A stretch of 46,315 bases of DNA from Acidobacteriota bacterium (GTDB taxonomy: Bacteria; Acidobacteriota; Terriglobia; Bryobacterales; Bryobacteraceae). Below, piece after piece: positions 1 through 9,083 of this stretch. The notes beneath the pieces were generated by a model. That model saw only the letters and a program-made list of their open reading frames with translations, was not told where the DNA came from and did not search any database. The translations under genes and the position numbers were made by a program. The first letter of the stretch is position 1. The number at the start of each line of letters is the position of its first letter. Location of the stretch: positions 1-46,315 of the forward strand of contig JACQZT010000135.1 of the NCBI GenBank assembly GCA_016213755.1, given 5' to 3'.

Positions 1-2880
1 CGGCGCCAGGGCGGCGGCCGCGTCGCCCCCGGCCTGGTGCAGGCCGCGGCCGACTTCGACGGCGACGGCCGGACGGACCTGGCGGCCGTCTCTCCCGACG
101 GCGTCGTCCATCTGCTGCTGAACCGCACCGCCACTCGCAACCAGTGGATCCGGGTGTCGCTGGAGGGCGTGAAAAACCTCAAGCTGGCGCAGGGCGCGGA
201 GATCGAGGTCAAAGCCGGCGCCGCTTACCAGAAACGGCTTTACGAGGCCCCGGCGGTGGTGTTTGGGCTGGGCGCTTATCGCGAAGCCGACGCGGTGCGC
301 ATCACCTGGCCGAACGGGACCATCCAGAACGAAACGCGCCGTCCCGCCGGCCGCACGGACGCTTATAAGGAGGCGCCCCGCCTGGCGGGTTCCTGCCCCA
401 TGGTCTTCACCTGGAACGGCCGCCGCATGCAGTTCATCACCGACGTGCTGGGCGTCGCGCCGCTGGGCGCCAGCGCGGGCGAGACCGGCTACTTCCCGCT
501 GGATAACGACGAGTACGTGCACGTCCCGCCCGGTGCGCTGGTCCCGCAAAACGGCCGGTATGACGTCCGCATCACCGAGGAACTGCGCGAGGTATCGTAC
601 CTGGACCAGGTGCAACTGGTGGCCGTGGATCGTCCGGCCGGCGACGAGATCTTCACCAACGAGAAGTTCAAGTCGCCGCCCTTTCCGGAGTTTCGCCTGT
701 TCGGCGTGAAGCGCCGTCTCTACCCCGTGCGCGCGACGGATCATCGGGGCCGCGACGTCCTGCAACGGGTGCTGCGCAAGGACCGCGTGTACCCGAGCGC
801 CTTCCGGCGCGACTACGCGGGCGTGGCCGAACTGCACACCCTGGACCTCGACTTCGGTCCCGCCGCCGCGCGCGAAAACCGCGCGCTGCTGGTCCTCGGC
901 GGCTGGGTCGACTGGGCCGACGGCAGCACGTTTCTCGGGGCGGCCCAAACGCCGGGCGGGGGGCTGATTATGCCCTATCTCCAGGTGAAGGACTCGGCCG
1001 GCGCCTGGCAGACTGTGATGAACGACATGGGCATGCCGGCGGGCAAGACCAAGACCATCGTCGTCGACCTGACGGGCAAGTTCCTTTCCGCATCGCGCGA
1101 GGTCCGTATCGTCACCAACCTGTGCGTCTACTGGGACGAGATCTTCCTCAGCGAAGACACGGCGCCGCCCGCGGTGCGCCAGACCACGCTGGACGCCGCC
1201 GAAGCTGGTCTGCGCTTCCGCGGATTCTCGCGCCCCATCGTTCACCCGCGGCGCGAGCAGCCCGAAGAGTTCGATTACGCGCGGGTGTCCCCGGTGTCGC
1301 AGTGGAACCCCACGCCGGGGCTGTACACCCGCTACGGCGACGTGCGCGAACTGGTCGCAACCGTGGACGACCGCTTCGTGATCCTGGGTTCGGGCGACGA
1401 GTTGCATCTGTCCTTCGACGCTGCCGCCTTGCCCCCGCTTCCCGCCGGCTGGGCGCGCGACTTCCTGCTGCGCGTGGACGGCTGGTCGAAAGATGGCGAC
1501 GCCAACACCGCGCATTCCGGCTCGGTCGAGCCGCTGCCCTTCCACGCCATGAGCGGCTACCCCTACCGCGCCTCCGAGCACTACCCCGACGACCACCTCC
1601 ACCGCACTTACCTCGCAACCTACAACACCCGAAAACCGAAACCGGGGACAGTACACTCAATACACCAATTTCGCGCGCGCGGCGCCGGAGAAAATGGTGT
1701 ATTGAGTGTACTGTCCCCGGTTTATGGGCGGGGGGTGGAGAGGTTTCCGGGGGGTGCGGCGCTGAGTAGCGCGCCTCCCGGCTTCTTCGCCTCGGCCGAC
1801 CCCGAGGTTTCCTTCGACGCGGAGCGCCTGTTGTTCGCGGGCAAGAGGCGGAAGGACGACCCCTGGCAGATCTGGGAGATGCCGCTGGCCGGTGGCGCGC
1901 CGCGGCAGATCACCAGGGGCCCGGAGGACTGCATCCGTCCGCTGTACCTGCCGGGCGACGAACTGGTCTACGCGCGGAAGCACGGCGGGGCGTTCCAGAT
2001 CGAAGCCGCGCACTTCTCGGGCGGTGAGCCAACCCGCCTGACCTGGGCGCCCGGCAGCTTCCTGCCCAGCCAGATCCTGCGCGACGGACGGATTCTGTTC
2101 GAAGGCCCCCACCCGGAAAGCGGTACGGATCTCTTCACGATGTTCAGCGACGGCAGCGGCGTCGAGGCCCTGCGCTGCGACCATGGCCCGAGCCGGCGCG
2201 AGGGCCGGCAGTTGGCCTCCGGGGACATCGTCTTCGTCGCCGGCCACGGCCTGGCGCGCATCACGCCGGCGCTCGCGAAAGCGGTTGAGATGCGGTCCCC
2301 GCAGGGAGAGATCGCGGGCCCGGTGGCCGAAATACAGCCCGGAGAGTGGCTGATCTCAATCAAGCCGCCGGGAAGCCCCATCTTCCTTCTGCACCGCTGG
2401 AAACCGGAAAGCTCGGCCCGTCCCGTTGTGGTTGAGCGCTCGCGGTTGAACGCGGTGCAACCGGTGGTGGTGGCTCCGCGGCCCGTACCGCCGATCCATC
2501 CCTCGGGCCTGCACGGCAAGCCCGGAGCAAACCTGCTGTGCCTGAACGCTTACGAATCGCCGCTGAAATTCGCCGCAGGCTCCATCGCCTCGGTCCGCGT
2601 CTATTCGCAGGACGCCCGGGGCGCCGCGGTCAAGCTGGGCGAAGCACCGGTGGAAAGCGACGGATCGTTCTACGTGCAACTGCCCACCGAACGGCCCATT
2701 CGCCTGGAACTGGCGGACCGGCAGGGGCAGCCGCTCGCCGCCGAAAAGGGCTGGTTCTGGATGCGCCACGGAGAGCAGCGAATCTGCGTGGGATGCCACG
2801 CCGGCCCGGAGCGCGCGCCCGAGAACGCCGTGCCCCGGGTGCTGCAACGCTCCGCGGTTCCTGTGAGAATAGAGCCATGA
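1..2880 (+). CDS. FG-GAP/ASPIC_UnbV protein fused to HzsA-like heme c protein (5' partial)
   Basis: The frame is open to the left edge, so the 5' end is missing. The first part has an FG-GAP calcium loop (DFDGDGRTDL) and an ASPIC_UnbV domain (FGLG..., ITWPNGT). A long region follows that ends near YLATYNTRKP, where I would expect a CRTAC1-type protein to stop. After nucleotide 1740 comes a second module resembling the hydrazine synthase alpha-subunit family: WD/TolB-like propeller strands (LLFAGKRRKDDPWQIWEM) and a C-terminal heme c site CVGCH at 2785-2799. A 34-nt-arm palindrome (1639-1723) lies exactly between the two modules, in frame. HzsA-like proteins outside anammox bacteria are common and mostly uncharacterised, so hydrazine chemistry is not implied. 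An exported or cell-surface location is inferred. It overlaps the next gene by ATGA. Confidence 0.8.
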   Translation, partial: RRQGGGRVAPGLVQAAADFDGDGRTDLAAVSPDGVVHLLLNRTATRNQWIRVSLEGVKNLKLAQGAEIEVKAGAAYQKRLYEAPAVVFGLGAYREADAVRITWPNGTIQNETRRPAGRTDAYKEAPRLAGSCPMVFTWNGRRMQFITDVLGVAPLGASAGETGYFPLDNDEYVHVPPGALVPQNGRYDVRITEELREVSYLDQVQLVAVDRPAGDEIFTNEKFKSPPFPEFRLFGVKRRLYPVRATDHRGRDVLQRVLRKDRVYPSAFRRDYAGVAELHTLDLDFGPAAARENRALLVLGGWVDWADGSTFLGAAQTPGGGLIMPYLQVKDSAGAWQTVMNDMGMPAGKTKTIVVDLTGKFLSASREVRIVTNLCVYWDEIFLSEDTAPPAVRQTTLDAAEAGLRFRGFSRPIVHPRREQPEEFDYARVSPVSQWNPTPGLYTRYGDVRELVATVDDRFVILGSGDELHLSFDAAALPPLPAGWARDFLLRVDGWSKDGDANTAHSGSVEPLPFHAMSGYPYRASEHYPDDHLHRTYLATYNTRKPKPGTVHSIHQFRARGAGENGVLSVLSPVYGRGVERFPGGAALSSAPPGFFASADPEVSFDAERLLFAGKRRKDDPWQIWEMPLAGGAPRQITRGPEDCIRPLYLPGDELVYARKHGGAFQIEAAHFSGGEPTRLTWAPGSFLPSQILRDGRILFEGPHPESGTDLFTMFSDGSGVEALRCDHGPSRREGRQLASGDIVFVAGHGLARITPALAKAVEMRSPQGEIAGPVAEIQPGEWLISIKPPGSPIFLLHRWKPESSARPVVVERSRLNAVQPVVVAPRPVPPIHPSGLHGKPGANLLCLNAYESPLKFAAGSIASVRVYSQDARGAAVKLGEAPVESDGSFYVQLPTERPIRLELADRQGQPLAAEKGWFWMRHGEQRICVGCHAGPERAPENAVPRVLQRSAVPVRIEP
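1639..1723. repeat. In-gene palindromic element with CCGGGGACAG ends
   Basis: Two 34-nt arms (1639-1672 and 1690-1723) are reverse complements with one mismatch, around a 17-nt GC-rich loop. Both outer ends read AAACCGGGGACAG pointing inward. The element is translated in frame and sits between two unrelated domains of the surrounding gene. It shares its outer motif with the elements at 7334 and 35590. It looks like a REPIN-type, non-autonomous palindrome. No transposase is present in the window, so mobility is inferred. Confidence 0.85.
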
Positions 2881-4484
2881 GGGGTCTGGTGCTGGTCTGG
2901 CTGCTTGGCGCCGCGAGCCGCGGTGAGACTCCCCTGCGCTTCGAGGACGCCACGGCGGCCTCCGGCCTGCGTTTCACGCACAGTCTCGGTTCGCAGCGGC
3001 TGGGGTCGCTGCTCGAAAGCACCGGCGCGGGCTGCGCCTGGCTCGACTTCAACAACGACGGCCTCCCCGACCTCTACGCGGTCAGCGGCAAGCCGCTCGG
3101 CCCAGGCATGCATCCCTATCCGCTGCGCAAGCCGCCGGCCGAGCCGGTCCACAGCCGCCTGTACCGCAACGACGGAGACGGCAAGTTCACCGACGTCACC
3201 ACGGCCGCCGGCGTGGCTGCGGACCTGTTCGGCACGGCGGCCATCGCCGCCGACTATGACAACGACGGCTTTACGGACTTGCTGGTCACCGGCTACGGGC
3301 GCGCCATCCTCTATCGCAACCGCGGCAACGGGACGTTCGAAGACGTCACCGCCAAGGCCGGGCTAAAGGTTCCCGGCTGGTCCATCGGTTCGGCCTGGCT
3401 GGACTACAACCGCGACGGCTGCGTGGACCTGTTCGTTGGCCGCTACGTGAAGTTCGACCCCCAGTACCGCGCCTACTACGCCGCCGACAACTATCCGGGT
3501 CCGCTGGATTACGAAGGCGAAACCAACCTTCTGTTTCGCAACAACTGCAACGGCACTTTCACCGATGTGAGCCGCGAAGCGGGCCTGACGGCGTTCACAG
3601 GACGCGCCATGGGAGTGACAGCGGCCGACTTCGACGGCGACGGCTATCCCGATATGTACGTCGCCAACGACAAGACCGAGAATTTCCTGTTCCACAACCA
3701 GCGCGACGGGACGTTCAAGGAGATCGCGGTTCCGGCCGGCGTGGCCTACGGGCAAAACGGCGAATCGACCTCGGCCATGGGCCCCATCTTCGCCGACTTC
3801 GACCACGACGGCCGCGTGGACCTGTGGGTGAGCGATTCCAAGTACAACCGCCTGCTCAAGAACATCGGCCCGGCGAAATTCAAGGACGTCACCGAGCCGG
3901 CCGGCATCTCGCAGCTCACCGCGCAGTACGTGAGCTGGGGCACGGCCGTACAGGATTTCGACAACGACGGCCTGCGCGACATCTTCATTGCGCATGGCGG
4001 GCTGATTCACATGGTCCCCCAGGAACATTCGCTCTTTCGCAACCTGGGAGAGGGGCGCTTCGCCGACGTGTCCGCCAGCGCCGGCCCGGTCTTTGACCAC
4101 AAGACCGTGGCCCGCGGCGCCTGCGCCGCCGACTACGACAACGACGGCCGCGTCGATCTGTTCGTCGTGAACCTGGGCAGCCCGGCGGTGGTGTTTCACA
4201 ACGTTTCTCCGGCGGCCAACCACTGGCTGATGGTGAAACTCGCAGGGCGCAAGAGCAACCGGGACGGCATCGGGGCCAAGGTCGAGGTGGTCGCCGGCGG
4301 GCGCACGCAAATTGCCGAGCGAGTGGCCGGCTTGGGATACCTGGCGCAGGACGATCCGCGCCTGCACTTTGGATTGGGCGCGGCTTCAAAGGCCGACCGG
4401 CTCACCGTCACTTGGCCCAGCGGGATCGTGCAGCGCCTGGAAAACGTTTCCTCCAACCGCATTATCACAGTGGAGGAGAAGTAG
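2877..4484 (+). CDS. CRTAC1-like FG-GAP repeat protein with C-terminal ASPIC_UnbV
   Basis: The protein has 535 residues. The ATG at 2877 overlaps the previous stop (ATGA). It is preferred over upstream in-frame codons because it gives a short signal-like hydrophobic start (MRGLVLVWLLGAAS). About seven FG-GAP/VCBS calcium-binding repeats follow, for example DFNNDGLPDLY, DYDNDGFTDLL, DFDGDGYPDMY, DFDHDGRVDLW and DYDNDGRVDLF. These predict a secreted seven-bladed propeller. The C-terminus is an ASPIC_UnbV domain with RKSNRDGIGAKV, LHFGLG and VTWPSG. The biochemical role of CRTAC1-like proteins in bacteria is not established; adhesion or scaffolding is usually assumed. It is the second gene of a coupled four-gene operon. 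Confidence 0.9.
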   Translation: MRGLVLVWLLGAASRGETPLRFEDATAASGLRFTHSLGSQRLGSLLESTGAGCAWLDFNNDGLPDLYAVSGKPLGPGMHPYPLRKPPAEPVHSRLYRNDGDGKFTDVTTAAGVAADLFGTAAIAADYDNDGFTDLLVTGYGRAILYRNRGNGTFEDVTAKAGLKVPGWSIGSAWLDYNRDGCVDLFVGRYVKFDPQYRAYYAADNYPGPLDYEGETNLLFRNNCNGTFTDVSREAGLTAFTGRAMGVTAADFDGDGYPDMYVANDKTENFLFHNQRDGTFKEIAVPAGVAYGQNGESTSAMGPIFADFDHDGRVDLWVSDSKYNRLLKNIGPAKFKDVTEPAGISQLTAQYVSWGTAVQDFDNDGLRDIFIAHGGLIHMVPQEHSLFRNLGEGRFADVSASAGPVFDHKTVARGACAADYDNDGRVDLFVVNLGSPAVVFHNVSPAANHWLMVKLAGRKSNRDGIGAKVEVVAGGRTQIAERVAGLGYLAQDDPRLHFGLGAASKADRLTVTWPSGIVQRLENVSSNRIITVEEK

Positions 4485-4485
4485 C

Positions 4486-6300
4486 GTGCCGGGGGCACTG
4501 GCAGTCGCGGCATTGGCGCTGGCGCGGTACTTGAGTCCCATCGAACTGGCGCTCTCGCCCGACGGCACGCGCCTGTACGTGGTCTGCGAAGGCTCGGACG
4601 AGCTGGCGGTGGTGGACCTGGCCACCGACAAGGTGATTCGCCGAGTGCGCGTCGGGCACGTGCCCAAAGGGCTGGCGCTGGCTCCGGACGGCAGGTTCGT
4701 CTACGTGGCGAATTCCTGGAACGACACCGTCTCCGAGATCGACACGGGCGGGCTGGAAGTCAGGCGCACGCTGCCCGCGGGCTACGAACCTACCTGCGTG
4801 GCGACCGACCGCGCGGGGCGAACCCTCTACGCCGCTAATCGCATCGGCGGCGACATCTCGGTGATCGACCTCGCGACCGGCGCCGAGCCGCGCCGCCTCG
4901 CGGCCGGCCGCGGAGCAAGTTACCTGGCGCTCTCGCCCGCCAACGGCCATCTCTACGCCACGCACATTTATCCCAACCCCGGGCCGCACGGCGCGCCGCC
5001 CGAATCCGAAATCACCGTCATCGACGCGCAAGACCAGGTGGTGAGGGAGCGGTTTCGGCTGCCCAACAGCGCGGGCGTCTTCCACCTCGCCTTCTCCGCC
5101 GACGGAAAGCTGGGCCTGGCCTGCCAGTTGCGCCCCAAGAACCTAGTCCCGCTGGCCCACGTGGCGCACGGCTGGGCAATTGGCAACTCCCTCGCGCTTT
5201 TCGGCGAAGAGGTGGGCGAGCCCGTGCACATCCCGCTGGACGAGATCGACCGCTATTTCTCGCTGCCCTTCGGCGTGGCCATCGCTCCGGATAAGCGCTC
5301 GGCCTACGTCACCATGGCGGGTTCCGACAGCGTGACCGTGCTGGATCTCGAGCGGTTGCTGGCACTGGTCCGCCGCCTGTCGCCGAAAGAGCGCGCGCGG
5401 CTGGCCAACGACCTGTCGGCCTCGGCCCAGTACGTGCGCGCGCGCATCCCGGTGGGCGCCAATCCCAAGGGACTGGCGCTCGCGCCCGACGGCGCGCGGC
5501 TGTACGTAGCCAACCGGCTGGACGACAGCATCTCGGTGATTGCGACCGGGCCGGGCAAAGTCGTGCGCACCATCCCGCTGGGCGGGCCGGCCACGCTCAC
5601 GCCCGAACGCCGCGGCGAACGCCTTTTCCACACCGCCCGCTTCTCGTTCCAGGGACAGTTCGGCTGCGCCAGTTGCCATCTCGAGGGGACGCTCGACGGC
5701 CTGACCTGGGACCTGGAGCCGGACGGCTTTGGAATCGATATTGTTGACAACCGCCTCGTCGAAGACGTGACCGAAACCGCTCCCTTCAAGTGGAACGGTG
5801 GCAATCCCGACCTGGAGACCGAGTGCGGGCCGCGCACCGAGAAATACTTCTTCCGCGCTCAAAGCTACTCTCCGACGGAACTGGCCGACCTGGTTCGCTT
5901 CCTGAAATCCATCCCGCCGCGCCCCAATCGCTTCCGCCCCGCCGGCGACGAATTGACATCCAGCCAGGAACGCGGAAAGGCGATCTACGAACGCACCCGC
6001 CGCAAGGACGGAACGCCGGTTCCCGAAGCCATGCAGTGCCCGGTCTGCCACAGCGGCCCGTATTACACCAACCGGCAACTGAGCGATGTGGGCAGCGGCA
6101 AGCCCACCGACCGTTCTCCTTTCTTTGACGTTCCGCAGTTGACTAACATCGCCTTGTCGGCGCCCTACCTGCACGACGGCTCCGCCCGCACCCTGGAAGA
6201 GATCTGGACGGTGTTCAATCCCCGCGACACGCACGGGGTAACCAACGACCTGGCCAAGGACGAACTCAACGACCTGATCGAGTATCTGAAAACGCTATGA
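4486..6300 (+). CDS. YVTN beta-propeller protein with two heme c sites (cytochrome c peroxidase-like C-terminus)
   Basis: The protein has 604 residues and starts at GTG 4486, with GGAGGAGAAG just upstream; earlier in-frame codons lie inside the preceding gene. A short hydrophobic N-terminus suggests export. Residues about 15-365 carry YVTN/NHL-type repeats (LALAPDGRFVYVANSWNDTV, LYVANRLDDSISVI), predicting a beta-propeller. The C-terminal third has two heme c motifs, CASCH (about residue 393) and CPVCH (about 518). With PYLHDGSARTLEEI it resembles di-heme cytochrome c peroxidase/MauG-type proteins. A periplasmic or surface redox role is plausible, but the substrate cannot be read from sequence. 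It is coupled to the next gene by ATGA. Confidence 0.85.
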   Translation: MPGALAVAALALARYLSPIELALSPDGTRLYVVCEGSDELAVVDLATDKVIRRVRVGHVPKGLALAPDGRFVYVANSWNDTVSEIDTGGLEVRRTLPAGYEPTCVATDRAGRTLYAANRIGGDISVIDLATGAEPRRLAAGRGASYLALSPANGHLYATHIYPNPGPHGAPPESEITVIDAQDQVVRERFRLPNSAGVFHLAFSADGKLGLACQLRPKNLVPLAHVAHGWAIGNSLALFGEEVGEPVHIPLDEIDRYFSLPFGVAIAPDKRSAYVTMAGSDSVTVLDLERLLALVRRLSPKERARLANDLSASAQYVRARIPVGANPKGLALAPDGARLYVANRLDDSISVIATGPGKVVRTIPLGGPATLTPERRGERLFHTARFSFQGQFGCASCHLEGTLDGLTWDLEPDGFGIDIVDNRLVEDVTETAPFKWNGGNPDLETECGPRTEKYFFRAQSYSPTELADLVRFLKSIPPRPNRFRPAGDELTSSQERGKAIYERTRRKDGTPVPEAMQCPVCHSGPYYTNRQLSDVGSGKPTDRSPFFDVPQLTNIALSAPYLHDGSARTLEEIWTVFNPRDTHGVTNDLAKDELNDLIEYLKTL

Positions 6301-9083
6301 AACGCGCCGCTGTGCTCTTCTTTGTCGCGCTGTGCGCCGCCGGCCAGCAAATGCCGCGGTACCGTTGGGAGAACTTCACCACCGCCTCGGGGCTCCCCGA
6401 CAACAAGGTTTTCTCCGTCGCGGTGGACGGGGCGCGCATCTGGGCCGGCACTGACAACGGCCTCGGTCTGTACGAGAACGGCAAGTGGAAAGTGTTCCGC
6501 CCCGAAGACGGCCTGGCGCATCGCGCGGTGCTTTCCATCGCCGTGGACAAGAAAACGCGGGACGTCTGGATCGGCACTATGGGCGGCCTGAACCGCTACT
6601 CCGCCGGCCGCTTCGACAGGTTCACGCAGCTCAACAGCGGGTTGAGCAACGACGTCGTGTACGGCGTCGCCGTGCGCGAGGACGAGGTCTGGGCCGCGAC
6701 CGCCGCCGGAGCCAGCCGCTACAACACCCGCACCGGCCAGTGGACGCTCTACAACGAGCGCAACACCCCCATGTACGAGATCTGGACTTACGGCGTGAGT
6801 CCGGGCAAGGACAAGGTCTACTTCGCCGTGTGGGGCGGCGGCCTGCTCGAATACGACGTGAAGACGGACCGCTGGAAGGACTACAACGATCCAGACGGCG
6901 AGACCGAGATCGTGCTCTTCAAAGACCAGGGTCTCATCCACGAGATCACAACCTCAGTGAGTTACATGGAGAGCGACCGTGTGGTGTGGGCCGCCACCTA
7001 CTTCGGCGCCAGCCGTTACGACGGCCGCAACTGGCGCAACTTTCTCGAAAAGGACAGCGGCCTGCCCAGCAACTTCCTGAACCAGGTGAAAGGCGTGGAC
7101 GGCAACCGCGCCTGGTTCTCCACCGACAAGGGGCTGGCCTACTATGACGGAACGAACTGGGCGGTTTACCGTCCCGCGCTCGACACCGGCCGTCCCGAAA
7201 TGCTGGTCCGCGACGCCAGCGGCCGGGTCACTCCCATCGCCGTTGAGTCCGCGCCCGCCCATCACTACGTCTACGCCGTCGACTTCCAGGGAGACGACCT
7301 CTGGGCAGCCACCGCCCAAGGCCTCAGCCACGCAAAACCGGGACAGCCAGACCTGCCCGGGTTTTCGGCGGCGGCGAAGCCGGCTGCGCCGCCCCCGGCG
7401 CAGCGAGTGATGGAGCCGTATGCCGGGACGCCGGAGGATCTGCGCCCCTTCTCGAAGTTCACCAAGCCTTACTACGAGCACTACACCAAGCTCGTCGAGT
7501 ACAACGGCGCGGCGCGCGAGGCGCCCGACCCGGCTCTGGCGGAAATCGAAGAGGTGCGCATCGGCTTCCTCGGGCCGATCGAAAACCATCCGGAACAGGC
7601 CTTGGGCCGGAAGATGCTCAACGGCGCGACGCTGGCGGTGGAAGAGGCCAACCGGGCCGGGGGCTACCGCGGCAAGCCGTTCCGGCTGATGGTGCACAAC
7701 GACCAGGCCGTGTGGGGCTCGTCCAGCAACGAAATCGTCAAAATGGCCTACGACGATAAGGTGTGGGGCATGCTCGGCTCCATCAGCGGCGACTCCACCC
7801 ACATCGCCCTGCGCGTCTCGCTGCGGGCCGAAGTCCCCATGGTCAACAGCGCCGCCACAGATCCCACCATCCCGGAAACCATCATCCCCTGGTATCTCAC
7901 GGTGCTTCAGGACGACCGCGTGCAATGCTACACTCTGGCGCGCCGCATCTACACCGACCTCGGCTTGCAGCGCGTGGCACTGCTGCGCGTCAACGACCGC
8001 TACGGCCGCTTCGGCGTCGTCAAGTTCCGGGACGCCTCGCGCCGGCTGGGCCACCCGGTGGTCATCGAGCAGAAGTACATGCCCGGCGACACGGATTTCG
8101 CGCGCCAGTTGCGCGTGATCAACGACTCGCGCGCGGACGCCATCGTGCTATGGGCCGACGCCGCGCCCGCCGCGGCGATCCTGAAACAGATGCGCGCCCT
8201 GGGCATGAAACAGCGCGTCTTCGGCGGCTTCCGCGTCCTCAACGACGAGCTGCTGAAAACCGCCGGCCCGGCGGCGGACGGGTTGGAAGTGGTCTTCCCC
8301 TACGATCCCGCGCGCCTCGAGCCGGGCTTCCGGCAGCGCTTCGAGGCCCGCTTCCAGGCCGCGCAGGAAGCGTTCGCCTCCCTGGCCTACGACGCCATGA
8401 ACATCCTGCTCGACGCGGTGCGGCGCGCGGGCCTGAACCGCGGCCGCATCCGCGACGCGCTCACCGCTGTCGAGCGCTACCAGGGCGTCACCGGAGCGAT
8501 GACCTTCGATCCCAACTGCAAGAACATCGCGCCCATGTTCCTGGCCACTGTGCGCGACGGGCGCGTCGAGTACCGCCGCTACTCCATGGAAAAGCCCTAT
8601 GCGCGCGTGGGCGAGGACGGCGTGAACTTCCACGGCCCCGCCGCGGCGGACGCACCGGCGGGCGAAACAGCGGTGGTGCTGTTCGGCCCCGGCGCCGATG
8701 TCGATTCGAACCTTCCCTGGGGCCAGGCGACCAACGAACTGGTCAAGCGGATGAGCGACCCGCGCACGCTGGCCGTAATCGCCACCGAGCGCAAGGCCGC
8801 GCACCTTGCGCTCCAGCTTGCGAACAAGTTCTTCCTGCCGGTCCTCGCCCTGACCGACGACCGCACTTTGACCAGCGCCAACATCCCGTGGATTTTCCGC
8901 CTGCCGGCCGGAACTCCGCTGGCGGACGCCCTGCAATGCGTGAAGGAAGCCGCTGCGCGCGCGGGCGCCAACCGCCTGCGCATTCGAGACGCGCTGGCCG
9001 GCTATTCCTTCACCGCGGACTCCTCCTCCCGCAGCGCCACGGCATGCCCAGCGGCGCGCTTCTCGTCGCCGCCGAGTCCGTAG
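6297..9083 (+). CDS. Two-component-regulator-type propeller fused to ABC-type ligand-binding domain
   Basis: The protein has 928 residues and begins with a signal peptide (MKRAAVLFFVALCAAGQ). Residues about 20-345 hold Reg_prop-type propeller repeats (IWAGTDNGLGLYENG, VWIGTMGGLNRYSAG, VWAATYFGASRYDGRNW). Residues about 415-920 resemble the periplasmic binding fold of branched-chain amino acid ABC transporters (Leu/Ile/Val-binding type): VRIGFLGPIENHPEQALG, NGATLAVEEANRAGG, SYDAMN-like ASLAYDAMNILLDAV. A short proline/alanine linker joins them, and a REP-like hairpin (7334-7366) encodes the start of that linker. No permease genes are nearby, so a sensor or receptor role is as likely as transport. 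The last about 27 codons overlap the convergent TPR gene and look non-native. Confidence 0.85.
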   Translation: MKRAAVLFFVALCAAGQQMPRYRWENFTTASGLPDNKVFSVAVDGARIWAGTDNGLGLYENGKWKVFRPEDGLAHRAVLSIAVDKKTRDVWIGTMGGLNRYSAGRFDRFTQLNSGLSNDVVYGVAVREDEVWAATAAGASRYNTRTGQWTLYNERNTPMYEIWTYGVSPGKDKVYFAVWGGGLLEYDVKTDRWKDYNDPDGETEIVLFKDQGLIHEITTSVSYMESDRVVWAATYFGASRYDGRNWRNFLEKDSGLPSNFLNQVKGVDGNRAWFSTDKGLAYYDGTNWAVYRPALDTGRPEMLVRDASGRVTPIAVESAPAHHYVYAVDFQGDDLWAATAQGLSHAKPGQPDLPGFSAAAKPAAPPPAQRVMEPYAGTPEDLRPFSKFTKPYYEHYTKLVEYNGAAREAPDPALAEIEEVRIGFLGPIENHPEQALGRKMLNGATLAVEEANRAGGYRGKPFRLMVHNDQAVWGSSSNEIVKMAYDDKVWGMLGSISGDSTHIALRVSLRAEVPMVNSAATDPTIPETIIPWYLTVLQDDRVQCYTLARRIYTDLGLQRVALLRVNDRYGRFGVVKFRDASRRLGHPVVIEQKYMPGDTDFARQLRVINDSRADAIVLWADAAPAAAILKQMRALGMKQRVFGGFRVLNDELLKTAGPAADGLEVVFPYDPARLEPGFRQRFEARFQAAQEAFASLAYDAMNILLDAVRRAGLNRGRIRDALTAVERYQGVTGAMTFDPNCKNIAPMFLATVRDGRVEYRRYSMEKPYARVGEDGVNFHGPAAADAPAGETAVVLFGPGADVDSNLPWGQATNELVKRMSDPRTLAVIATERKAAHLALQLANKFFLPVLALTDDRTLTSANIPWIFRLPAGTPLADALQCVKEAAARAGANRLRIRDALAGYSFTADSSSRSATACPAARFSSPPSP
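7334..7366 (+). repeat. Single-arm REP-like hairpin inside coding sequence
   Basis: This 33-nt stretch matches the reverse complement of 35620-35652 at 31 of 33 positions (counted by eye). It folds on itself through AAAACCGGG and CCCGGGTTTT with a one-base bulge. It encodes the segment containing KPGQPDLPG, at the junction of the propeller and ligand-binding domains. Only one arm is present, unlike the full inverted pair at 35590. Confidence 0.8.

Noticed and set aside
5143-6234. Long minus-strand open frame opposite the heme c propeller gene
   Set aside because: It mirrors codon third-position GC bias of the real gene and shows no recognisable motif or ribosome site.
1-9083. Anammox-type hydrazine metabolism from the HzsA-like module
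   Set aside because: HzsA-like proteins are widespread in Acidobacteriota and Planctomycetota; no HzsB/C partners or other anammox genes are present.
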